DNA from: a virus
DNA length: 33,496 bases
Direction: 5' to 3' (one strand)
Virus record (IMG/VR): IMGVR_UViG_3300009164_000025
Span: 1-33,496 of that record
The number at the start of each line of letters is the position of its first letter. Positions within the stretch are counted from its first letter, which is position 1. A program made the translations under genes and the position numbers. Shown here piece after piece: positions 7,423 through 13,011 of this stretch. The notes below the pieces were generated by a model, which saw only the letters and a list, made by a program, of their open reading frames with translations, ran no database searches and was not told the DNA's origin.

Positions 7423-7616
7423 TATTTGTATTCCTCCATCCGTTTGCTCAAACGCTCTATAACTGTCTTGTTGTACGAAACAATGCTGGCTGCATAGTCA
7501 ACCCCTTGCTCTGCGCGTAGCAGTTCAAGGTGGGCATCAGAAAGCTGCTGGGCTATCAACTCAAGTGGACTTGGTTTCTTAAAGGGTTCGCGTAGTAGTT
7601 CCAATAATTTCTTCAT
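7422..7616 (-). CDS. Small helical hypothetical protein
   Basis: The product is 64 aa. It is almost entirely helical in appearance: a basic amphipathic start (MKKLLELLREPFKKPSPLEL) then a coiled-coil-like region (AQQLSDAHLELLRAEQGVDY). Such short proteins are frequent in early clusters of proteobacterial phages. It overlaps its upstream neighbour as ATGA and its downstream one by a single base. No function can be assigned. Confidence 0.55.
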   Translation of the reverse strand: MKKLLELLREPFKKPSPLELIAQQLSDAHLELLRAEQGVDYAASIVSYNKTVIERLSKRMEEYK

Positions 7617-8083
7617 GCTGTTTTCTCCAATATTACCCGCGCACGGCGGTATTTGATTTCATCCCTGACCATATTGAGCGCATCCTCCATATGCTTGATG
7701 CTAGTCACCTCGATCTGGGCATCGTGTACTTCCATACCCAAATTGATTGCAGCCAATTCCTGCGCTTTAAGCACAAAGCGGTACTCTCGATCTATCCCGC
7801 GCCTAGAGGCGGCGTATAGCGCTTCCTGGGCGGCTCTGACCTCCTCCTTGTACTCATCACCGATGCCCAGCCGCTGAAGTGCCTCTGCAATGTTTAACGC
7901 CTCGATGATTGTGTCAATGTCCTCACGGTCAGCAACTCCTTTTCTCAGCGAGTCAATGGCCTGGTGATTCTTGATTTGGATGTTGACAATGCCAGCCTGC
8001 GATACAGACTTAAAGCCATTGACGAGCCAGGCCACAGGGTTGGGTAGCTGCGGCTTTGGCCTGTATGAACTGCGCTTTCTCAC
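7613..8083 (-). CDS. Conserved-looking phage early protein of unknown function
   Basis: The product is 156 aa, soluble and helical. The start overlaps the previous stop (8080-8083). After a basic N-terminus (MRKRSSYRPKPQLPNPVAWL), the segment VNIQIKNHQAIDSLRKGVAD followed by DTIIEALNIAEALQRLGIGD resembles a protein repeatedly found in early regions of Burkholderiales and Pseudomonas phages; this is recollection, not a search. It carries no enzyme motif or membrane segment. Confidence 0.6.
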   Translation of the reverse strand: MRKRSSYRPKPQLPNPVAWLVNGFKSVSQAGIVNIQIKNHQAIDSLRKGVADREDIDTIIEALNIAEALQRLGIGDEYKEEVRAAQEALYAASRRGIDREYRFVLKAQELAAINLGMEVHDAQIEVTSIKHMEDALNMVRDEIKYRRARVILEKTA

Positions 8084-8325
8084 CGCTTCAACTCCATGAT
8101 CTCAAGCTCAAGCTGCTTGCAGTGCTGGGCAAGGTTGTCGTAATCCTGCTTGTATCTGCTGCTAGTCAGTCTTTCTGCGCCAGCCCAGCCAATTAATGTT
8201 CCCTTGGTGACTGCCATCCGCAGATGGGACACCATCTCATGCGTTGTCAGGATGCCGAGGGAGCCAGGCTTTGGCGACAACTCCTTCACCAACTCATCAA
8301 TTTGTTTTTGCATAGTTTCGGACAT
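8080..8325 (-). CDS. Small hypothetical protein with C-terminal coiled coil
   Basis: The product is 81 aa from ATG 8325, chosen because GGGAG lies 7 bases upstream; ATG 8331 overlaps the preceding stop as ATGA but sits only one base from GGGAG. The middle (LTTHEMVSHLRMAVTKGTLI) could be a short HTH-like segment; the C-terminus is a charged helix (NLAQHCKQLELEIMELKR). Function is unknown. Confidence 0.5.
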   Translation of the reverse strand: MSETMQKQIDELVKELSPKPGSLGILTTHEMVSHLRMAVTKGTLIGWAGAERLTSSRYKQDYDNLAQHCKQLELEIMELKR

Positions 8326-8327
8326 AT

Positions 8328-8441
8328 TCATACTCCCATTAAGAAAAAGAAAGCCAGCCCGACACCGATGGCAATTGCCAAGGCAATGTCTGCCCATTTG
8401 CGGATGGCGGGTTGGATGGTGTAGTGTTCGCGGTAGCGCAT
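8328..8441 (-). CDS. Tiny single-TM membrane protein
   Basis: The product is 37 aa, starting at ATG 8441 behind AGGAG with good spacing. A charged, aromatic N-terminus (MRYREHYTIQPAIRKWAD) is followed by one hydrophobic helix (IALAIAIGVGLAFFFLMGV) reaching the C-terminus. Its stop codon overlaps an ATG of the next gene. It is supported by the ribosome site, coupling and a clean single-TM layout, but the function is unknown. Confidence 0.5.
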   Translation of the reverse strand: MRYREHYTIQPAIRKWADIALAIAIGVGLAFFFLMGV

Positions 8442-8459
8442 GATTGATCTCCTAAAGAT

Positions 8460-8473
8460 GGGGCCGTAGCCCC
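8460..8473 (-). promoter_or_regulatory. Perfect hairpin GGGGC-CGTA-GCCCC in the leftward leader
   Basis: A 5-bp all-GC stem with a 4-nt loop lies between the 53-aa gene (stop at 8522) and the ribosome site of the 37-aa gene. Read on the minus strand it is followed by ATCTTTAGGAG, so there is no T-run. It could be a partial terminator or an RNA processing or stability element. Confidence 0.35.
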
Positions 8474-8521
8474 GTGGGTTAATTTATTGCTTTGACCAGT
8501 ACCCGTACATAGTGTTCTTTC

Positions 8522-8683
8522 TTAATCAATGCTATTAATTACATTAATAATTTTTGCGTGAATTTTTTTTATATCTGTTTCAATATTGGTTGTTTGCTCT
8601 AAAGTGCGTAATGTTTCTTTAAGCAATTTGTACATTTCTGGCGCAGCTTGTGCTATGTACCATTCTTGTGAATATTTTTCCAT
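8522..8683 (-). CDS. First small gene of the leftward cluster
   Basis: The product is 53 aa with start ATG 8683 and AGGAG 8 bases upstream. The sequence begins MEKYSQEWYIAQAAPEMYKL and is helical throughout. The segment AAPEMYKLLKETLRTLEQ resembles a motif (AAPELLEAL-type) common in very small phage proteins. It is the first gene after the divergent control region, so it would be the first product of the leftward transcript. Base composition is AT-richer than that of its neighbours. Confidence 0.55.
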   Translation of the reverse strand: MEKYSQEWYIAQAAPEMYKLLKETLRTLEQTTNIETDIKKIHAKIINVINSID

Positions 8684-8730
8684 CTGCTTACTCCTATTTT
8701 GTGCCTTGCGGCTGGTTGTTGACAGGTCAC

Positions 8731-8758
8731 ATCCTACACCAATTGACTAAGTGGTCAA
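8731..8758 (-). promoter_or_regulatory. Candidate leftward promoter
   Basis: On the minus strand TTGACC (8758-8753) and TAGGAT (8736-8731) are 16 bp apart, a plausible sigma70 promoter for the leftward cluster starting at 8683. The -35 element lies inside the first dyad (8743-8758), so a protein bound there would block it. Confidence 0.45.
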
Positions 8759-8845
8759 CGGATTTATCTAGGTGTTTACCCTAAGTAGTGAAAATAAATT
8801 GTCTATCTAGTCAAAAAACAGGTCTAGAATGGACGCATTAGTCAA
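8743..8845. promoter_or_regulatory. Three 16-bp operator-like dyads, consensus TTGAC-N6-GTCAA
   Basis: Copies are at 8743-8758 (TTGAC-TAAGTG-GTCAA, perfect arms), 8799-8814 (TTGTC-TATCTA-GTCAA, one mismatch) and 8830-8845 (TGGAC-GCATTA-GTCAA, one mismatch). Centres are 56 and 31 bp apart. The conserved half-site is TAGTCAA. The set spans the gap between divergent transcripts, with copy 1 on the candidate leftward promoter and copies 2 and 3 flanking a -10-like TAGAAT for the rightward one. The nearest regulator gene is the Cro-like gene at 8865, the likely binder. Confidence 0.65.
8825..8830 (+). promoter_or_regulatory. Candidate -10 box for the rightward operon
   Basis: TAGAAT matches the sigma70 -10 consensus at 5 of 6 positions and lies 35 bases before the Cro-like start codon. 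No good -35 sits 16-18 bp upstream (TTGTCT is 20 bp away), so the promoter is weak or activator-dependent. Two dyads flank it. Confidence 0.35.
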
Positions 8846-8864
8846 TTAAAAGGGTAAAGGCACA

Positions 8865-9074
8865 ATGGTTACATCAACTGAGCAAGCAATTGAGGCGATA
8901 CGCCTCAGAGCCAAGCAAGAAGGGTTCAAGATGAACGACATAGCGCAGGCAGCAGGCGTAGACCCTGCCCAGCTATCGCGCTGGAGTACCGGCAAGACTG
9001 TCCCGTTGTACAGCAGCATCACTAAGCTAGAGCAGGCCGTTGACGGGTTGATAGCAGCAAAGTTTTACAAATGA
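8865..9074 (+). CDS. Cro-like HTH transcriptional regulator
   Basis: The product is 69 aa, with start ATG 8865 behind AAAGG. The helix-turn-helix is clear: FKMNDIAQAAGVDPAQLSRW (residues 21-40), followed by STGKTVPLYSSITKLEQAVD. Size and layout fit small Cro/C1-type regulators that bind dyads as dimers. It leads the rightward operon and directly overlaps dpdA as ATGA. Three dyads lie just upstream, suggesting autoregulation and control of the divergent leftward genes. No CI-type repressor with a peptidase or dimerisation domain is seen elsewhere in the genome. Confidence 0.8.
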   Translation: MVTSTEQAIEAIRLRAKQEGFKMNDIAQAAGVDPAQLSRWSTGKTVPLYSSITKLEQAVDGLIAAKFYK

Positions 9075-9751
9075 TTCACTATCACGGGACACCAATCAGT
9101 CCTATAAAAGCAATTGAGACAATGGGAGGGAAACACTTTTGCGTTTCTTACGCCCGTCCAGATGACCTTAAACGCTGTTTGAGTATTGGTCAATCGTTGA
9201 TGTTAGACAACGGCGCGTTCAGCGCAAAGACAAGAGGCTTACCTTTTGACCGAGATGGTTTCTATGGTTGGGTGGAACCCTTGCTGGTTCATCCACACTG
9301 GGCGGTTGTTCCTGACGTAATTGATGGCACAGAAGATGAGCAGCGCGAGATGGTGAAGTCTTGGCCTTTCCGTAAAGAAATGGGCATTCCAGTTTGGCAT
9401 CTTGGCTTGCCAATTTCTTATTTGATCGAATTGTGCGATACCTGGGGACGGATTTGCTTTGGTTCTGCGGGAGAGTATTGGCAGATTGGTACACCAAAGT
9501 GGTGTCACCGCATGGACGAGGCATTCAACGCCTTGGTGAAAACTTACGGCAGGCAAATCCCTTGGGTGCATGGAATGCGTATGCTTGGACAATCAAGCGG
9601 TCCGTGGCCTTTAGCAAGCGCCGACAGCACCAATGTTGCCCTGCATCATGCAGAACATTTGGAGTGTGCTGGATGTATGGCAAAGCGGATCGACTCAGTT
9701 AATCCACCATCTACTTGGAACAAACAACCACTACAGGAAGTCTTATGCTGA
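9071..9751 (+). CDS. dpdA: DpdA-like 7-deazaguanine DNA transglycosylase
   Basis: The product is 226 aa. It resembles phage DpdA, a TGT-fold enzyme that swaps guanine in DNA for a 7-deazaguanine base such as preQ0. Visible motifs: SLMLDNGAFSAK (D46, equivalent to the TGT DSGGFQ region), VVPDVIDG (D82), HLGLP, CFGSAGEYW, VHGMRMLG and SADST (D185, probable nucleophile). C199 and C202 in ECAGCMAKR are a possible metal pair. It is shorter than cellular TGTs (about 370 aa), as expected for phage forms. Its start overlaps the Cro-like stop, and the transporter gene starts inside its last codons. No preQ0 synthesis genes are seen, so precursor must come from host or medium. The exact base inserted is unknown. 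Confidence 0.8.
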   Translation: MIHYHGTPISPIKAIETMGGKHFCVSYARPDDLKRCLSIGQSLMLDNGAFSAKTRGLPFDRDGFYGWVEPLLVHPHWAVVPDVIDGTEDEQREMVKSWPFRKEMGIPVWHLGLPISYLIELCDTWGRICFGSAGEYWQIGTPKWCHRMDEAFNALVKTYGRQIPWVHGMRMLGQSSGPWPLASADSTNVALHHAEHLECAGCMAKRIDSVNPPSTWNKQPLQEVLC

Positions 9752-10215
9752 TTGCCGCAATCATGACCTACGCTATTGCTATGACGTTGGCAAATTTATC
9801 CATTGCCACATTTGGCGTTTGGGTCAGTCCTATCAATGCGTTTTTGTTTATTGGCCTTGACTTGGCATTGCGGGATTGGTTGCAGATGCAGCTTAAAGCA
9901 TGGCAGATGGCGGTTTTAATTGCAGTCAGCGGCGGTCTGACTTATGCCTTGAATCAGGATGCTGGCATGATTGCGATTGCTTCTGCTATATCGTTTACGT
10001 TGGCAGCATTTGCGGATTGGGCGGTGTTTTCAAAAATTACCGGCTCATGGTTTAAACGGGCGAATGTGTCCAATGTTGCTGGCGCAGCGGTTGACTCTAT
10101 TGCGTTTCCAACAATAGCGTTTGGAAGTTTTATGCCAGAAATTGTTGCTTTGCAATTCTTAGCAAAGATTGCTGGCGGCGCTGTTTGGACGTACCTATTG
10201 GGGAAAATTAAATGA
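9745..10215 (+). CDS. yhhQ: VUT/YhhQ-family membrane transporter (probable queuosine-precursor uptake)
   Basis: The product is 156 aa. Start ATG 9745 is chosen because AGGAAG lies 5-6 bases upstream and it overlaps the dpdA stop; the in-frame ATG 9715 has no such support. About five hydrophobic segments cover most of the chain (MLIAAIMTYAIAMTLANLSI, then INAFLFIGLDLALRDWLQMQ). LALRDWLQ and the NVAGAAVDSIAFPTIAF segment are characteristic of the VUT family, whose E. coli member YhhQ (about 220 aa) imports preQ0/preQ1. This copy is shorter at the N-terminus. Coupling to dpdA suggests that it feeds base precursor to the DNA-modifying enzyme. Confidence 0.8.
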   Translation: MLIAAIMTYAIAMTLANLSIATFGVWVSPINAFLFIGLDLALRDWLQMQLKAWQMAVLIAVSGGLTYALNQDAGMIAIASAISFTLAAFADWAVFSKITGSWFKRANVSNVAGAAVDSIAFPTIAFGSFMPEIVALQFLAKIAGGAVWTYLLGKIK

Positions 10216-10682
10216 TGATCCTGTCTATAGACCCAGGCTTATCGGGAGCCATTGCCGTGTTCATCGGCGATACCCTGCACGACATCATTGACACGCCGAC
10301 TCACGAACTGGTACGCAATGCCAAGGTTAAGAAGCAGATTTCAGCCTCTGCTCTAGCGGCTATCTTCAAGGAATATGACCCTAATCACGTTGTCGTGGAG
10401 CGTGTCTCCGCAATGCCAGGGCAAGGGGTAACGTCAATGTTCTCATTTGGGCGCAGTTTCGGCGTGATAGAAGGCATCCTTGCGGCGTATGAGTTGCCTG
10501 TTACCTACGTCATGCCCAGCGTTTGGACTAAGGGCATAGGCCGTGGGCTAGGAAAGGACGCATCACGGGCTAGAGCCTGCGAACTCTATCCAAGCCACCA
10601 GAAGCAGTTTGCACGGGTTAAGGATGACGGGCGCGCCGATGCCGTTCTCATTGGAGCCTGGTGGCTGAAGGCGAACAAATGA
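10212..10682 (+). CDS. RuvC-like Holliday junction resolvase
   Basis: The product is 156 aa, close to the usual RuvC length. The RNase-H-like acidic residues are in place: D7 in LSIDPGLSG, E63 in VVERVSA, and D138, D139 and D143 in VKDDGRADAVLIGAWW. The segment MPGQGVTSMFSFGRSFGVIE is typical of the family. Phage RuvC homologues resolve branched DNA before packaging or during recombination. It overlaps the transporter stop and the next small gene as ATGA, so it belongs to the same operon. A second ATG at 10215 is an equal start alternative. Confidence 0.88.
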   Translation: MMILSIDPGLSGAIAVFIGDTLHDIIDTPTHELVRNAKVKKQISASALAAIFKEYDPNHVVVERVSAMPGQGVTSMFSFGRSFGVIEGILAAYELPVTYVMPSVWTKGIGRGLGKDASRARACELYPSHQKQFARVKDDGRADAVLIGAWWLKANK

Positions 10683-10870
10683 GCCTGCAAGACCTACGAA
10701 CCCTACGCGAACACGCTATCTACTTGGCTACGCAACTGGAGAACGAGCGAACAGCAGCACGAGCAAAGACTGAGTTCTTGAAACGATTGGTTTCGGCAGA
10801 GGACTTGGGCCACGCAGTCAGTTCCGAGGTACGCTCCCTAGCGTATCAACTCTTAATCCACGAACAATGA
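10679..10870 (+). CDS. Small charged helical protein
   Basis: The product is 63 aa from ATG 10679, which overlaps the RuvC-like stop as ATGA and has GAAGG upstream. It is one long charged helix (SLQDLRTLREHAIYLATQLE) rich in Arg, Glu and Ala, probably a coiled coil. No domain is recognised. Its place between the resolvase and the nuclease suggests a replication or recombination accessory role, but nothing in the sequence proves this. Confidence 0.55.
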   Translation: MSLQDLRTLREHAIYLATQLENERTAARAKTEFLKRLVSAEDLGHAVSSEVRSLAYQLLIHEQ

Positions 10871-10890
10871 AACGATAAGTGAAACGATAT

Positions 10891-11982
10891 ATGAAACAAT
10901 TAATCCTACGTCCATCATCCGCATCCCGCTGGATAGCCTGCCCAGCATCTGCCCGTCTATCGCTGAAAGTACCTTACGAGGAATCGGGTGAAGCGGCAAA
11001 GATAGGCACTGCCATCCATTCGCTGGCAGAGACTTGCTGGCAGTTAGATCAAGACCCGATGGACTATGTTGGCAAGGTCATTGATGGCATCACAATGACC
11101 AGGGAGAACGCTGAATTTGCACTCGCGCACATACGCATGGTGGCTGGGTTGGAAAGCGAGTTAGGCACAGTCAAGGTGGAACAGTACGGCGTAGCCTACG
11201 AGACAGCATTGGCAAAGGTCGGCGGGACTGCGGACGTTGTTGCGTACAACCTGGACAAGTCTGTCCTAGTGATTGCAGACCTTAAAACAGGTCGGGGCTG
11301 GGTTGACGCTGACAGCGATCAGATGAAGATTTACGCGCTGGGCGTAATGCAGAAACTGGTCAAGGTCTTTGACAAGGTAGGCTTAACCATTGTCCAGCCC
11401 CAGACGGGCGAGAATCGCCATCACGAGATGACGGGCGATGAGTTGCTTAAATGGAAGGCCGATGTCCTTATCCCTGCTGTGGTGGCTGCAGCCGATGGAC
11501 GCAGTGAGCCTACGCCAAGCAAAGAAGCCTGCCAGTGGTGTCCAGCTAAGATGATCTGCCCAGCGCAGATTAAGGCGCTGGAATCCGTTTCCGTCAAAAC
11601 TGACATTGCAACGCTTACGCCGGATCAGGTATCTGACTTGCTGGACAAGGCCGAACTGGTTGAGGACTTCATTGCTGCGCTACGCAAGCAGGCCACCAAG
11701 ACGCTGACAGAGGGTGGCGTATTGCGGGGCTGGCAGATGGCCCCCAAACGCGCTACCAGGGCATGGACTAAGGAAGCGGATGCCGTTAAGGTGCTGCTGG
11801 AGGCCGGCATACCCGAAACACAAATCTACGAGACATCAATCATTTCCCCTGCTGCTGCCGACAAACTGTTGGGCAAGGACAGGAAACAAGTTTTGGATAG
11901 CGTGACAACGAAGATTTCTTCGGGACTCACGTTGTCTAAATCCCGTGGGCTAGGCGAGAGCACAGCCCTACTTCAACTCTGA
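10891..11982 (+). CDS. DUF2800-type PD-(D/E)XK nuclease with four-Cys cluster
   Basis: The product is 363 aa from ATG 10891 (GTG 10879 is an in-frame alternative; neither has a strong ribosome site). N-terminal RPSSASRWIACPASARL and GTAIHSLAE are hallmarks of this RecB-like family. The nuclease core shows GGTADVVAY, then VLVIADLKTGRGW (D-x-K type site) and DQMKIYALGV. One Cys near the N-terminus (C17) plus CQWCPAKMIC (Cx2Cx5C) matches the iron-sulphur arrangement of AddB and Cas4 nucleases. It precedes an SSB-like gene, so a recombination exonuclease role, akin to the lambda exonuclease position, is likely. Confidence 0.8.
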   Translation: MKQLILRPSSASRWIACPASARLSLKVPYEESGEAAKIGTAIHSLAETCWQLDQDPMDYVGKVIDGITMTRENAEFALAHIRMVAGLESELGTVKVEQYGVAYETALAKVGGTADVVAYNLDKSVLVIADLKTGRGWVDADSDQMKIYALGVMQKLVKVFDKVGLTIVQPQTGENRHHEMTGDELLKWKADVLIPAVVAAADGRSEPTPSKEACQWCPAKMICPAQIKALESVSVKTDIATLTPDQVSDLLDKAELVEDFIAALRKQATKTLTEGGVLRGWQMAPKRATRAWTKEADAVKVLLEAGIPETQIYETSIISPAAADKLLGKDRKQVLDSVTTKISSGLTLSKSRGLGESTALLQL

Positions 11983-11995
11983 AAGCTAAACGCAA

Positions 11996-12577
11996 ATGCT
12001 AAATCTATCTTCTAATGGCGGCTCTGGTAACTACATCCGCTTTTCGCCCCAAGCTAACGCCTGGACTAACAACAACAACGAGGAGATCACGTTAAAGAAA
12101 GTGGTATTCGACATTGACAACATCAAGACAGGCTGGCTCCTGCTAGGTGTCGGTGTACGCGATTGGGTGCAAGACGAGAGTGTTGGCAAGAAAGGGCCGC
12201 AACCTAGCCCCGAACACAAACGTGGTTTCCAGGTGGTGCTTTACAACAAGGAGATCGGCGCTGCCGAGTGGTCTAGCAATGGCGTAGGCCCGAACATGGG
12301 CTTAGAACTCATGTACAAGGCTTGCGCTGCCGAGCGAGCAGCTAACCCTGACAAGTTGCCTGTGCTTGAGTACAAAGGCTCTAAGGCCGAGAAGATTGGT
12401 AAAGGAACAACCCGCATACCGCAGTTCACGTTAACTGGTTGGGTTGCCCGTCCTGCGGGGCTGGATGCCGATGGACAGGAGTTCGAGGCAGAGCCAGCTG
12501 CCATTGTCCCGTTGCCGGTGCGTAAGCAAGCACCAGTGAAGGCTACCGTGGTTGAGGATGATGAGGAGATGTTCTGA
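11996..12577 (+). CDS. Single-stranded DNA-binding-like protein
   Basis: The product is 193 aa. The body is beta-rich with aromatic residues (GNYIRFSPQANAWTNNNNEE, then KTGWLLLGVGVRDWV). The C-terminus ends in an acidic tip VVEDDEEMF, like the DDDIPF-type tail by which bacterial and phage SSBs recruit partners. It lies between the nuclease and small genes in the replication/recombination operon, where SSB or annealing proteins usually sit. A strand-annealing activity is possible; classic bacterial SSB motifs are not obvious, so the call rests on tail, size and position. Confidence 0.7.
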   Translation: MLNLSSNGGSGNYIRFSPQANAWTNNNNEEITLKKVVFDIDNIKTGWLLLGVGVRDWVQDESVGKKGPQPSPEHKRGFQVVLYNKEIGAAEWSSNGVGPNMGLELMYKACAAERAANPDKLPVLEYKGSKAEKIGKGTTRIPQFTLTGWVARPAGLDADGQEFEAEPAAIVPLPVRKQAPVKATVVEDDEEMF

Positions 12578-12768
12578 TGACTAGAGATCAGGAAATCAAA
12601 CAAGAAATGCGTATTTATGAAATTTATTCTGCTGCGGCGCTTACAGGATTCATTGCCACATCAGCCTTTAATGGTTTTGACGATCTTGCAAATTCAGTCG
12701 ATGAAATTGCTAAGGAAATGATTACAAAGCATTCTGAATATCTCAATTTTTTAGAGAAAATTTTATGA
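12577..12768 (+). CDS. Small hypothetical protein downstream of SSB-like gene
   Basis: The product is 63 aa. ATG 12577 overlaps the preceding stop (TGATG). The sequence is helical with a hydrophobic middle (YSAAALTGFIATSAFNGFDD), resembling short phage proteins of the form YFAAAALQGLLA that often follow replication genes. A membrane segment is not convincing. Function is unknown. Confidence 0.55.
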   Translation: MTRDQEIKQEMRIYEIYSAAALTGFIATSAFNGFDDLANSVDEIAKEMITKHSEYLNFLEKIL

Positions 12769-12938
12769 ATAATGAAAAAGACATCTTGCAAGCACTTACT
12801 TACGCAACAGAAGGTATTGATTTGTACTTAGCTTTGCTTAAAAAGCATGAGCCAACAAACGATGCGGATTTTGTTGACGCTCAATTTTTAAAGGAATTTA
12901 TTCAAGTGCAAATGAATTCCCTGACTAAACAGGAATAA
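12765..12938 (+). CDS. Small acidic helical protein, end of the rightward operon
   Basis: The product is 57 aa. ATG 12765 overlaps the previous stop as ATGA, and the stop at 12936-12938 lies 16 bases before a strong terminator. It starts MNNEKDILQALTYATEGIDL and appears helical and acidic. The coupling and the terminator position support it as the last gene of the operon beginning at 8865. No family is recognised. Confidence 0.55.
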   Translation: MNNEKDILQALTYATEGIDLYLALLKKHEPTNDADFVDAQFLKEFIQVQMNSLTKQE

Positions 12939-12954
12939 TCGTTAAGACTTGGAT

Positions 12955-12986
12955 GCCGGTGGGTTGATCTCCACCGGCTTTTTTTT
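12955..12986 (+). terminator. Strong intrinsic terminator
   Basis: GCCGGTGG (12955-12962) pairs perfectly with CCACCGGC (12971-12978) around an 8-nt loop, followed by eight T. It closes the Cro-DpdA-SSB operon, so the primase-helicase gene at 13012 probably has its own promoter or depends on antitermination. Confidence 0.9.
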
Positions 12987-13011
12987 CCCCTCGAATAACG
13001 AGAACGAATAA

